NCBI GenBank assembly: GCA_026120035.1
Contig: JALRME010000035.1
Span: 186,001-250,000 of the forward strand
Source: Coleophoma eucalyptorum
Taxonomy: Eukaryota > Ascomycota > Leotiomycetes > Helotiales > Dermateaceae
Reading direction: 5' to 3'
Length of the DNA: 64,000 nucleotides
Below are positions 46,111 through 57,913 of the stretch, piece by piece (position 1 is the stretch's first letter; every line of letters starts with the position of its first letter). The position numbers and the translations under genes were made by a program. The notes under the pieces were generated by a model. The model ran no database searches and had not been told where the DNA came from. It worked only from the letters and a program-made list of their open reading frames with translations.

Positions 46111-48980
46111 TCACAGTCCATTCCACCAAGTCGTCTCCCCAGTCTGGAAGACACCTTTGGCACCCTCTCCATCCTTAATTGCAGAAGACCCTGCGACAAA
46201 AACTTCGTACTGATCTTCCTCACAAACCCAGGCATTGCGAACTTCATCCCAGAACGCGGTGGCGTACTTCAACGGAATATCGATCTTGACATTCGCCTCT
46301 TCGCCAGCCTTCAGGAATACTTTTTTGAAACCCTTCAGCTCCTTCTTTGGTCGACGGATCGTTGGGTTCTTTTGCGTGATGTAAACTTGTGCTACTTCTG
46401 CTCCTGGGAGTGAGCCTGTGTTTTTGAGTGAGACTGACAGAGATAGAGTGGTATCGTCTTTCGTGATTGAAAGTTTGTTGAACTCGAAGGTCGTGTAGGA
46501 AAGACCGTGGCCAAATGGGAATAGTACTGGCAAGGAAATAGCATCATAGTGTCGATATCCCATGTAAACATCTTCTCCATACAATGTTCTACCTCGCTCA
46601 CTTCGGTAGTTGAGATATGCTGGGTTATCCTCAAGGCGGATTGGGAATGTTAATGGGAGCTTTGCTGACGGGTTGGTGTCTCCAAATAGCACGTCTGCAA
46701 TCGCATTACCCGTCTCATTACCACCGTACCAGGCATGGATCAAGCCTTTAACCTTGCTAACCCATGGCATGCCAACAGGTGTTCCCGACTGCATACAGAC
46801 GACTGTTCGAGGATTGGCCTCAGCAACTGCTGTAATCAGTGCATCCATGTGTCCTGGGAGCGACATCGATGTTCGGTCAGTTCCCTCACCTTCCCAATCA
46901 GACTATCAAGAATTAGTGCCTATATAAACTGGAATATAGGTGATGCTTACATTCAAGCCAGCGCAGATAATCACTTGATCTGCATCTTTTGCCAACGCAG
47001 CCGCATTCTTCACTTCTTCATCGGCATCGATGACTCTGGCACCCCCAATGCGAACAGCTCCACCACCGAATAGTACATTGTTTCCTTGTGGCAGCTTACA
47101 GGATGGAGCACTGGTGAACTCCACCTTGATGTTATAAGTCTGTCCCTTCTTCATCGAAGTAATACCCTTTTCTTCTACTGTGCCACAGCCGAAGAATGAC
47201 GTCCCCTGGACTTGCTTTGTGTCGTTGTCAATAATTAGCTTTCCATCAACATACAGCTTAGCAGTTCCATAGACGCAGATTCCAAGCTCAAAATCACCGT
47301 CTTCTTCAGCTGTGAAGTTTCCTTCAATGTCAGCATAAAAAAGCGCTCCCTTCAATTTTGAGCACTTGTAATCAACTAAGAGGAAATCGGTCTTCTCTAG
47401 ACTGATCTCGTCCACAGCAGTACGGTCTTTAACCGACGGCGATTCATTGTATGCCTTGAAGGTTACTCCAGTCTTTCCGTCTGCGGTTTTGAGCTGTACA
47501 CCAAGCAGCGGAAGCTCTTTGTGTGCGTAACAGCCAACAGTGTAATCTGGAGATTCTTTGAGTTTAGAGCTAATGCCATCAAACGGCGTAACAGCGTAAT
47601 ACGCTGCAAGTGATGCTGATCCACCGCCGTGGTAAGTGGCAACTTTTGCGTTGGGGCCAATGATCAATGTCTGAAGTATGGTCAGCCATGGATTTAAGCA
47701 GCCATGCTCGTAAACCTACCTTCTTATCCTTCTTCAACGGCAAGACGTCTCCCTCATTCTTCATCAGAACAATCGAGTCACCACCAATCTTTCGCAGCAG
47801 TGCAGCAGTCTCTGGGGTGTTACGCATCTTTTCCTCGGCGTTCTCCGGAATACCTGACGCTGCACAGGCATTGACCAATTCAAGCATTGTTCGAGCACGC
47901 TCGTCTAAGATGTGCTGCGGGACTTTACCAACTCCGACAGCTTGCATCAAAATCTCCCCGCGCCATTTGGTTGGGCCAGGCATTTCCAAATCCAGACCTG
48001 CGAGTGCCGCTTCGGTTGTAGAATATGTCCCAAACCTGTTATTGTTAGTATTTTCTCTGCAAGGACGACATCTGTATATTCGACGTCTTGCTTCTCAATG
48101 TGTATTTATTTGGAGAGCAAATTTAACTCACCAATCACTCATGACGGCACCCTTCCACCCCCATTCACCCCTCAAGGTATCCTTTAGGACTTTGGGGTTC
48201 TCACTACAATGTGTTCCATTGACACGATTGTATGCAGTCATGAAAGCTTTAGGCTTAGAATCCCTAACAACTAATTGAAACGGCAAAAGATACAGTTCTC
48301 TGAAAGCCCGCTCTGTGATTCGTGCATCGTACGTATTCCTCTCATGTTCCTGGTCGTTACAAACAAAATGCTTGATGGTTGCTACCACGCCGGTCTCCTG
48401 GATTCCATTAACAAGTGCAGCAGCGCCTAAACCAGCAAGAACCGGGTCCTCGGAGAGTGATTCGAACCCCCGTCCGCCTAATGGGGAGCGCTGCATATTG
48501 ATGGTTGGTCCGAGAATAACATGTGCGCCTTTAGCGATGGACTCTTCGCCCATGACCACACCAGCCTCTTTCAAAAGCTCCGTGTCCCATGTTGCTCCAA
48601 GTGCTGTTCCACATGGGAAACATGCAGCGGTAGTGCCATTGAAGAATTTGGTGCCTCGAACCCCATTTGGACCGTCGGAAAGTCGAAGTGAAGGAATGCC
48701 ATACTTGGGAAGTCCTTGCTGTGCACGTGGTTATCAGCACATGACATAGGAAAGCATACTGCCATAAGAGATAAGATAGCCCCATTGCATTGTCTGCTCA
48801 GAGCCCATGCGAATATGAAAACAAATAAGCGGGCTTACAGTGTGCCAAAAATCAATACCTATAATGCAGATTAGCAATTCGCCACCTTTCGAGAGCGTAG
48901 AAGAACAAACCCGCTAACAACGAGATCTTTTCTGGGTTTGTGAGCTTTTTCAAGACTTCCTCAACATTGATGCTCGCCAT
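46111..48980 (-). CDS. Beta-glucosidase, GH3 with PA14 domain, probably intracellular
   Basis: Six exons, 48980-48911, 48858-48839 (20 nt), 48718-48132, 48035-47720, 47670-46951 and 46902-46111, encode 834 aa. The start [24 protein letters not shown] has no signal peptide, so the enzyme is likely cytosolic. GH3 landmarks: [34 protein letters not shown] and the nucleophile Asp225 in VMSDWFGTYS. A PA14 domain interrupts the second domain (about residues 390-540; [21 protein letters not shown]). The protein ends in a fibronectin III-like domain containing [14 protein letters not shown]. It would cleave beta-linked glucosides such as cellobiose or aryl glucosides. The 20-nt second exon encodes IDFWHT, which is conserved in family members. 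Length and order match BglI-type fungal enzymes. Confidence 0.94.
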
Positions 48981-49761
48981 GTTTACTATGTACGTGCTGG
49001 ATCTAGTTACTCGGGGGAAAACGAAGCAACACAAATCTTTAAAGCTCGATCGATACCAGCAGTAGAAAGACTCCTATATGTAGTCATGGCAAATATGGAC
49101 CCGCAACTAGTGTGCAGACTTGTGACTAGGTACGAAAGGCAGTGACCTCTCGTACAAGAGCACGCAGGCATTTCGGCGAGGCGGCCAGCGGTTCCGGATG
49201 ATCCAACATCGTTGTACAGCATGCGTGTCTGTATCTAGGTGGGAATTGCAACCGGCGTGGATGTTTGAGGCTATTCTAAATGCATAATCCAGCTCTATAA
49301 CTGGTCGCTGCATATATCCCGAGTCTCGATTGGAGCGGTTGATGTCCGTGAATCTAAAGCGGGAGAACTTCGGTTTACCATTTGGTGGAGAAAACGAGGG
49401 GGTGAGGTGGGGTGGGGGTTGGGGAACGGTATCGAGAGGTGAACTTTGTCCCAAGAACTACTCAATTGATTGGAACCGGAGAAGTTGCGGAGTAATTTAA
49501 CTAAACTACATGAGAAAGAGCCTCAGCTGATCATCTTCTTTTCCGTTGTACACCGTCAGTGTTGGCAATGGCGCTGCGCTCGAGCTCATATCATGTCTTG
49601 TCACAATCTAGATGCAGGTTAGGTCAATAGAGCGAAACAGACTCCATGGAAAATCGCAGATTATATTTTCATGCTACCCATCAGAATACGCCTGGTCGTG
49701 TCCTAGCCTTTCACAAACCTATTATACTCGAACATAAAAGTCATACATAGCTCGTCATTAC
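48981..49761. other. Spacer between GH3 promoter and UBR7-like 3' end
   Basis: About 780 bases with only short overlapping ORFs. It contains the GH3 promoter next to 48980 and the 3' flank of the next minus-strand gene. Confidence 0.5.
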
Positions 49762-51494
49762 TCAGTAGCCACCTTGCTCTCGTCGATTGTCAGAGTCCTT
49801 GTTTTCCTTGGCAGCCTGTCCTGCATCTTTGATAGCTTGCTCATCGCCTCTCATCTTTGCAAAATGTGCCTTAATATCATCCGCACTAATAGCCTGGCCA
49901 CTTTCTGCAAACTGTTGGAAGAATGGCTTTAACTTGTCCTTCAAGTGGTTGTATGCCATCACTCCCTCGATAGCTTTGACCCTGTCAACATTCTTGAGAG
50001 CACTCTCACCTCGCTCATAAATGCTACCACTTCCAACGGTGCTACCTCCCTCATCTCCACCCTCGGAAAGAGGCGGCTCGTATGTTTCTTCCTCTTCCAA
50101 GAGTTGAGGATGATTTGTCAGATTTGAAAAACATTCTGAGCAACGGCATAGATGCTCTCGAAAGTCAGGTTTAAAGAAGAGTGAGAATTGTCCTGGTGGT
50201 GGTGCTGGTAGTTCTTTGACTTTGCACGACACGTTGCAGGTGTTCTTGTCCATTGTGCCGGTGGTTCCCGTAGAGACGGATTTGTCGTTCAAGTTAAGTT
50301 CTGCATCTGCCTCTCCGGCCTTGGTCTTCTTTGTTGACTCCAACCCATCATCCTCAGCCTTTCGCTTTCGAGGATTTGTCAACTCTTCTGAAGCTCCAGC
50401 ATCCTGACCGAGGCCGGTCTCTGGCGATGGAGCAGCGCTTCTATAGAAGACAGGAGGTAGAAACCCTGGCGCACTAGCATATGCTTTTATCCAAGGGTTG
50501 GAATCTACGCACTTGTAGCAAATGAAGCCCTCAAAATCATCCTCATGAGGAAAGCCAGGCGGTAAAGGTGGATCTTCATCATCGTCCTGCTCCGCCTTCT
50601 TGGCGGTACTCTCCAAGGCTTCTGACAGTAGTTGCGCATCCCCATTAGAATCGCTCACTGCTGCTGCCGCTACTTCTGCAACCGAAGCTGTAAACGCATC
50701 CCTCCTAAGCTTATCTACAGCGCTCATCGAGAATCCATCAAAGCCTAACCCAACAATGCAACTTGGATGCCACCAATCCTCGCCACAGCCGCCCTCTTCT
50801 GCTGTACCAAGACCGAGGCATTGGAACATTGTACCCTTTTGCATGAATGGGTCATAGAGATTCTCGCAACCGCAGAAGCGGTTTCTAAAATTCTGATTGT
50901 ATTTATTTCCTGGCGCAGGTGTCTCTGAGTGCACTCCTCCTTCTGTGTTCGTGTTGGGATTCAGGCGCAAGGTGCAAGGTGATGTTGACGGTAGTCGCGT
51001 CGTGCCACAGTCGCAAGTAAAGTTTCTCTTGCTGAAGAGCTCGACTAGCTCATGATCACCGTGACATTGGACGGAGCATGAATAGCAAACGCCGGCTGGA
51101 GTATATGGATCCGGCGGATTCGCAGGTTCTGGATTGCATGTTAAGCAGGCGAAGAGGATTTGTCGCAATGCTCCGAGGGGGTTTGTGCACGTATCGATAC
51201 TCTGTGAAATGATTAGCAACTTTCAGGACTCGGGAGGTTAGGTTGGCACACATATGGCAAAGCTTCGCGTGCTTCTGCTTCAAGCTGCAACTGCTCATCA
51301 ATGAACCTATTCTTGAGTTAGCACTCAGAACTACGTGAACCTGTAGAGCAATAGCAGGTAGCTACGGTGACTTGCTCTGCTGCAGTACGTGAATCGTCAG
51401 ACTGTTGTGAGAAGCTCTCGCTGCGTCCCAGAGTGTTCGCCTGGCTACTTGGAGCATCCTTCGAGCCGACATCTGGCACTGGTGGTGGGTCCAT
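49762..51494 (-). CDS. ubr7: UBR7/Mlo2-type UBR-box and PHD-like zinc protein, putative E3 ubiquitin ligase
   Basis: Three exons, 51494-51366, 51311-51252 and 51201-49762, encode 542 aa. The junctions give EQVTNRFIDEQLQLEAEAREALPYSIDTCTNP in frame; the first acceptor lies very close to its CTAAC branch point. The UBR box spans about residues 68-135 (CTNPLGALRQILFACLTC, CYSCSVQCHGDHELVELF, CDCG). A PHD-like Cys/His region follows at about 172-300 (FCGCENLYDP, GEDWWHPSCIVGLGF, FICYKC). A basic, nuclear-localisation-like stretch is RKRKAEDD, and a third Cys-rich patch (LCRCSECF) comes before the helical tail. Human UBR7 and fission yeast Mlo2 share this order. The protein probably recognises N-degrons or modified histones and acts in the nucleus; ligase activity is inferred from relatives. 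It shares a 407-base divergent promoter with mcm2. Confidence 0.88.
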
Positions 51495-51901
51495 GTTGGT
51501 ATGCCGTGATCTGTGTAAACTCGAGATAGCGAGAAAGAGAAAGCGTCACTAATAAATGAATTCAGACGATACGCAACAAGGAGGTTGTTATCATTCAGCC
51601 TTACATCGATTACACCCTCGCGCAATGAAAACCACTTAACGCGAGGGTGTCGAGTTAAACCTGGTACTAAAACAGTTAGCTAATTAGACCAATAAAAGTC
51701 TCTCGTTACCGAAGTGTGCCCCACTTTAGCAAATATCGAGTGATGCTATCATAAAACACTTTACGCGTCCTTCGCGTTCGCGTTTTGCAACTCCTAATTT
51801 CGACCTCCCACATCAACTCTTCAACCCATATCTCAACAACACTTGACTCTCCCCCGCGCAGACACACATGTTACAGCACTTGATCTAACTCTTCAGTCAC
51901 T
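51495..51901. promoter_or_regulatory. Divergent promoter of UBR7-like gene and mcm2
   Basis: 407 bases between divergent starts. It includes a perfect ACGCGT box (51763) and a nearby CGCGTTCGCG cluster (51773-51785), all on the mcm2 side, plus AACGCGAG near 51638. Confidence 0.55.
51763..51768 (+). promoter_or_regulatory. MCB element (ACGCGT) upstream of mcm2
   Basis: A perfect MluI cell-cycle box 134 bases before the mcm2 ATG. In yeasts MBF binds this site and drives replication genes at G1/S. Context strongly fits, binding is inferred. Confidence 0.6.
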
Positions 51902-54660
51902 ATGAGGTATGCAATCGCTTTCTATATTCTTTGATTTCGATCCTTCACCCCTCAACCCCCCTTTTCTGGTAGCCGCCCAACTGACAGACCCTTTGCTAGT
52001 TCTCCATTGCGCTCAAACATGTCCTCTGCCAACCGTGGTACAGATGCTGGGAGGAATCGTCGCAAGCGCTCAAGAGAGCCCGAAGATGACCTGCCCTCTG
52101 GTATTGGGGGATCAAGTCCCATGGGCGATATTCCGTCCTCACCTCCAGGACCTATCGCCCACGGCGCTGATGACGAAGACGACGACCTTGGAGAAGACGA
52201 GTTGATTCCAGATATCGACGATGCTGATGAGATGGCCGAGGATGAAGACGGCATCGACCTTTTTGCAGATAACTTTGAGCGTGATTACCAGACCCGCGAG
52301 AATGACAACTATAGTGGAGCAGATATTGATGACGCCGACTATGAGGCAATTGGTCTCGCTGAACGACGAAGACTTGAAGACTTGCTGGAACGCCGAGATC
52401 GTGAAGTGGCTCGGTCACGAAGAATGCCAGCTGCCTTCCTTCAAGATGAGGATGAGGACGGAGATCTCGATCTACTGAACCAGCCTCGCCGACGTCGCCA
52501 TGCCTACGATGAAGATCAAAACGACAATTTCGAAGAAGACATTATGGAAGAGGAGCTTTCACTCGAAACACTTCAAGATGTAAAGGCATCCAGCTTGGTG
52601 GAGTGGGTCGCTCAACATTCTGTCCAACGAACAATCAAGAGAGAGTTCAAAGCCTTTCTAACAGAATACACCGATGAGCATGGATCCTCCGTCTATGGGA
52701 ATCGAATTCGTACCCTCGGAGAAGTTAATGCTGAATCCTTGGAAGTCTCATACGATCATCTTTCATCATCAAAAGCCATTCTTGCTTATTTCCTGGCCAA
52801 CGCACCAGGAGAGATGCTCAAGTTGTTCGACGAAGTCGCTATGGATGTTACTCTCCTCCATTACCCAGATTACGAGCGAATCCATTCGGAAATTCATGTC
52901 CGTATCTCGGATTTGCCAGTTCACTACACTCTCCGCCAACTTCGCCAATCTCACCTCAACTGCTTGGTTCGTGTCTCTGGTGTAGTCACTCGCCGAAGTG
53001 GTGTCTTCCCACAATTGAAATATGTCAGATTCGATTGCCCAAAGTGTAAAACTACTCTTGGGCCTTTCCAACAAGAATCCAACGTAGAGGTTAAACTTAC
53101 CTACTGCCAAAACTGTCAATCCCGTGGACCGTTCACTCTGAACTCCGAGAAAACAATCTATAGAAATTATCAAAAATTGACCTTGCAAGAATCACCAGGT
53201 ACTGTTCCAGCTGGTCGCTTGCCTCGTCACCGAGAAGTCATTCTTCTGTGGGATCTTATCGACAAAGCTAAACCAGGAGAGGAGATCGAAGTAACAGGTG
53301 TTTATCGCAACAATTACGATGCCCAGCTCAATAACCGCAATGGTTTTCCCGTCTTTGCAACGATTTTGGAGGCCAATAATGTTGTTAAATCCCATGACCA
53401 ACTTGCAGGCTTTAGACTCACGGAGGAAGATGAACAACAGATCCGCATGCTATCACGCGACCCACAGGTGGTAGATAAAATTATCCACTCAGTAGCCCCT
53501 AGTATCTATGGACACACCGATGTCAAGACCGCCGTTGCTCTTTCGCTTTTTGGAGGTGTCGCCAAGGTTGCTCAAGGAAAACACTCTATTCGTGGTGACA
53601 TCAACGTGCTCTTGTTAGGAGATCCTGGTACTGCAAAGTCTCAGGTTCTGAAATACGTCGAGAAGACTGCCCACCGAGCAGTTTTTGCCACTGGTCAAGG
53701 TGCCAGTGCTGTTGGTCTTACGGCTAGCGTACGCAAAGATCCTCTGACGAGCGAGTGGACTCTTGAGGGAGGAGCTTTGGTTCTTGCCGATCGAGGAACT
53801 TGTCTCATTGATGAATTCGACAAGATGAACGACCAAGACCGGACTTCTATTCACGAGGCAATGGAACAGCAGACAATCTCCATCTCAAAAGCTGGAATTG
53901 TGACGACACTTCAAGCTCGATGTGGTATCATTGCAGCGGCAAACCCTATTGGAGGTCGATACAACTCAACACAGCCATTCTCAGCGAACGTTGAGCTCAC
54001 AGAACCTATTCTTTCACGTTTTGATATCCTATGTGTTGTCCGTGACACTGTTGATCCCTCGGAGGATGAACGTCTTGCCAGATTCGTTGTCGGATCTCAC
54101 GGTCGAGCTCATCCTGCTTCTGCAGCTATAGATGAGAACCAGAATGCCATGGAGGTTGAACACGAATCAGAGCTGAAGGCTGCCAATGGAGGCGAGCCGA
54201 AGCAGGAAGGAGAGGTACCTCAAGAGCTTCTCCGAAAATACATCCTCTATGCCCGAGAAAAGTGCAGTCCAAAGCTGTATCACATCGATGAAGACAAGAT
54301 TGCAAAGCTGTTTGCAGATATGAGAAGAGAGTCTTTAGCTACGGGCGCTTACCCGATTACTGTAAGCATGTCAAATGTCCTTTCCAAAAGCTTCACTAAC
54401 AAGATCAGGTCCGTCATCTCGAAGCTATCATGCGTATTAGTGAGGCCTTCTGCAGAATGCGTCTATCCGATTATGTTTCAGCCCAAGATATTGACCGCGC
54501 AATTGCGGTAACCATTGATTCTTTCGTTGGAAGCCAGAAGGTCAGCTGTAAGAAGGCTCTTGCTCGCGCCTTTGCCAAGTACACCTTAGCAAGACCCGGA
54601 AAAAAGATGGATAAAATGGATAGGAGAAGCGGTAGAGCTCCAACTGCAACCATGGCTTAA
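51902..54660 (+). CDS. mcm2: DNA replication licensing factor MCM2
   Basis: Three exons, 51902-51906 (only 5 nt), 51988-54361 and 54409-54660, encode 876 aa. The tiny first exon ATGAG joins to give MRPFASSPLRSNMSSANRG; translation from the internal ATG at 52019 would lose 12 residues. The N-terminal 190 residues are acidic and disordered, as in Mcm2 of other species, where this region binds histones H3-H4. The zinc finger CPKC...CQNC lies near 352-377. The AAA+ core has Walker A GDPGTAKSQ (about 546), Walker B LIDEFDKMNDQDR and the arginine finger LSRFD (about 677). A C-terminal winged-helix follows, mostly in the last exon. MCM2 is one of the six subunits of the replicative helicase, loaded at origins in G1. 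The promoter contains an ACGCGT box. Confidence 0.97.
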
Positions 54661-55651
54661 ATGGGTCTGTTTTATAGCTGTTGGTCAAGGAGTTATGGCG
54701 CAGGCGGATACTGTGTTGGCTGGGATCTGTCGTATACCTTTCTAGAATGAAGTAATGAATATTTGATGTTTTATCAGGAGTCTCTTTCCTCTCCTATCGT
54801 TAAGTAAGGCGACAAAAGCTGAAACTTTCGAACTATCAGAGCGCTTCATCCGCTACAGAACTTCATTGAATAATGTCCACGAGTGGTCATGTAGCCTCTT
54901 ACCTAATGCATCCCAAAACCACACGCATATGTTGGCGGCATGGGTATCATCTGAGCTGTTCGCTAAATGCCAGCCGATAGCAAGCTGTACTTGAGGTACT
55001 ATGATCAGCAAAGAGATGACTTCTAACATATAGCTCTATCCTAATGGAATTTCAAATCTGCTTGTCCTCATTGCACTAGAACCGAGACAACCTGGGGTAG
55101 CTCAGGGCTGAATGAGTCTTTGCCTAACACTAACAAGCTCTAGTGATGGCACTGAAGTTAGCTGAAGCTGTAAGGCGCTATTGGAAGTTCTCATACTCTA
55201 GGACACTTATTGGCGAGGCTTTTATCTTTAAGAGACCTTTTATATCCGTGCCAATGAAGGCTTCTCGACCAGAAAACTCCACGAGGACCTTGGAAATACG
55301 GATGAAAGTGGAATCTTCATTCCAAATTACGTAGGTGCTAGAATCGCTGTGATGTCGCTTGTAACGTTTGAACAAGAGGGGCATCGTCTATTATGCTTTT
55401 AGCAAATTGAAGAAAATAGATCTTCGAGAATCAATTCCATGAAATCATTGGAAAGGCTTCTTTTGCATTTCACTTTCCAGGCATGTTTGGAATTTCCCCT
55501 GCGGTCTTCACGACCAACTCATCTTCTATACCAAGGTGTCATCCATAAACATATGTCAAAATTGCCAATGCTTCGTTGTTTTCTGCCGCCAGTGATCTAG
55601 CTGAGAAGTCTATTCTATCATATATGAACCTAAAGACTGACTCTAATCCCA
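54661..55651. other. Convergent gap, AT-rich, with a possible gene remnant
   Basis: About 1 kb between mcm2 and flavin-reductase 3' ends. A minus-strand frame at 55178-55384 (68 codons, MPLLFKRYKRHHSDSS...) reads like protein but has no recognisable family. It may be a remnant of a lost gene or chance. Confidence 0.4.
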
Positions 55652-56896
55652 TCACTGTCCCTCAACCTTACTCTTCACAAATCCCCTCTCGTCTAGCTTC
55701 TGTTCCAGCCTCACACCTCCAAAAGGCTCTGGTCTGGGCAATTCAAACCCACTAAAGGCCGTACCGTAAGTAATTCCCCCAGCTCTCCATACGGGTCTCA
55801 GCATCTCGATCTTGACCGTCTCCAACTTCTCATCGACGGCCTCCTTTCTCACATGCCACTGCACGGCCTCTACAAACACCGTCACTGCGCTGCGCTGGCC
55901 CGTCCGCCGCGAGAAGATCTCCTGCTTACTGTACAGCTTACACTCGATACTGAATGCCGCCTCGGAAACGTAGCTCGGCTTCACGATGAGGGATGGTGAT
56001 GCATGGAGACCGGCGATGGCGAACTCTGATACCCCGCGTGGCGTGTTTGTGCTGGTGTAGTTGGCGGCCTCGATGAACCAGTCACTGATGATGCTGATGC
56101 AGCACTCGCCGGTATCGAGGAGGTTCTGGACGGTGTCACAGATACCACCGCCGCCAACGAAGCTTAGTGAATAGAGTGGGGGCTAGGGCGTCGTCAGTTT
56201 TGATATCAGCGCCCCGAAGAAGCAGACTTACGTCTTGACAGACATTTTGGAAATAGGAGAATGGACTTAAGTTTGTGCTTGTGCCGTCTTTGCTGATGGT
56301 TGAGACCAAAGCGATGGGTCTTGGAACCGTGGATGAAATCATGATTTTATAGTTCGAGACCACTTTGACACACATATGAACGTCAGTCTCAAGTTCCAGG
56401 ACGTACAAATACGAGAAATTGCAAAGACAAAACTCCTTGAACAAACCAATTTCAACTCCCCCATTTCTCTATCTCAATCTTAGATCTAACCAGGACTTCC
56501 CAAAAGTCACCCAGCCATCATCCCTCATAATGCACTTCCAAATTAAAACTCCTGGCTCTCAAAATACACAATTCTCACAACCGCTCTTCCACTTGGAGAA
56601 CGCAGAAAGAAAGACAAGAAGAAAAGAAACAAAAAAACATCCCACGAACCTTCTCTCCCCTCCCCATTAGGATCAATATGCACCATCTCCTTGCCCTCCC
56701 ACCCAGCACCGGGATTTGCACCATCGCCGATTTGCCAGTCTGGGTTCGGCGTCTTGGACCACGTCCAGATCTGGCCGGGGGCAAAATCCGGTCGCGCGGC
56801 CTGCACGGCCGGGAAGTCGGCATGCGGATTGCGCTTTACGAGCGCTTCTTTATTGGGGGCTTCTAAGGGCTCATTGCCTTGCGGGAGGGTGGACAT
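55652..56896 (-). CDS. Flavin-reductase-like FMN-binding split-barrel protein
   Basis: Three exons, 56896-56650, 56362-56232 and 56182-55652, encode 302 aa. The N-terminal 80 residues are Pro/Trp-rich (IWTWSKTPNPDW). The domain proper begins after MVHIDP with VSNYKIMISSTVPRPIALVSTISKDG. It continues with TNLSPFSYFQNVCQDPPLYSLSF, then DTGECCISIISDWFIEAANYTS and VSEFAIAGL, the FMN-binding pattern of the flavin reductase/DIM6-NTAB family. It would bind FMN and perhaps reduce it with NAD(P)H, or act as an uncharacterised flavoprotein; many fungal members lack assigned roles. The first intron is 287 nt, longer than most here, but the joined frame restores the conserved block exactly. A run of 11 G residues sits 13 bases upstream of the ATG (poly-C in the mRNA). 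Confidence 0.86.
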
Positions 56897-57913
56897 TGTA
56901 AGATTATTGGGGGGGGGGGTGGGATGTTTGTTAGAAATCGTTTATAGCTTCTTTGTAAGAGAAAGAGAAGGGGTGGGGGGGGGTGTTGGTTGACGAGAAT
57001 CAAGTATGAGAGAGGGAGAGAGAGGGGAGAAGGTAAAATGGGTGACTTATACCACGCTCATAGTGCAAGTCAAGTCCTCAAATAGCGTGGAATCGGCAAG
57101 CAAGCGCAAGACTTCCGCAGAGAAGTCCAGGACCGACTCTCTGGACGTCTTAGACAGCATTGCGGTGCTCCCGAGAAGGGTTGATGCTTCAGAAATGAGA
57201 GACTTAGTCGTGTCAGTCTGTGCTTATCTTCGGAACTATGGCCGCACCTACCGGACCGGCAGCCGTGGTCGGCAGTGGGTGGCACTGCATCTTCGGCCAT
57301 CTCCCGGGATTCCCGTCCTAAGTGGCATATTCGCAGACTTGAAAATTCAGGGCAAGTCGCTGGCTCTGAGGGGAGTTAGCCATTCAAAGTGGTTTCGATG
57401 CTCTTTGGTTGTACGAGTCTGTCTTTGAGCTGGGCTCATGGGGTAGATAATCGAAGGATCTCTCAACATCTAGAACGGTATATAGGTTATCCATATGCTC
57501 TGCTGTGAGTAGTTGTTTTGAGGTCTTGTAATGGCCATCATCAGCATTGAGCTCATATCCTGATTGATTTGTCGCAATACAAGCACGAAAGTATTTAAGA
57601 CTGCAGAAAAATTTATCCTGGACCAGGAATGAAACAAGAGTGCTAATATTGTTCACTGCGAGCTCTTTATTATGTATAGTACATCTCATAACCATTCATA
57701 GATAGGAAAACTCCCGCAATACCTGCCGGACGAAGCCTGGTTCGTCCAAAATAACCACTGACACCACATCGCTCAAAAGCAGCATAACAAATCAAGGCCA
57801 TCTCAGGGACTAAATACATTGCCGGATTTTTGTCAACGACATACTCCGTGCTTATATTTATACATCGAGGAAAAATAAAATCGAACGAGAAACGAGAGAT
57901 GATGCTGGCACGT
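56897..57913. other. Spacer with poly-G tracts and unsupported small ORF
   Basis: About 1 kb. G-runs at 56909-56919 and about 56974-56983 precede the flavin-reductase gene. A plus-strand frame at 57006-57428 (140 codons) has an ATG but no recognisable motif and overlaps the likely promoter, so it is not called. Confidence 0.45.
56909..56919. repeat. G11 homopolymer in the 5' leader of the flavin-reductase gene
   Basis: Eleven G on the plus strand, poly-C in the transcript, 13-23 bases before the start codon. Length may vary or be misassembled. Confidence 0.8.

Noticed and set aside
55094..55105. GGGGTAGCTCAG resembles the 5' end and A box of a tRNA gene.
   Set aside because: No matching D-stem, anticodon arm or B box follows within 80 bases, so no tRNA fold is possible.
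57006..57428. 140-codon plus-strand ORF.
   Set aside because: No recognisable domain, no splice support, and it overlaps the presumed promoter of the flavin-reductase gene.
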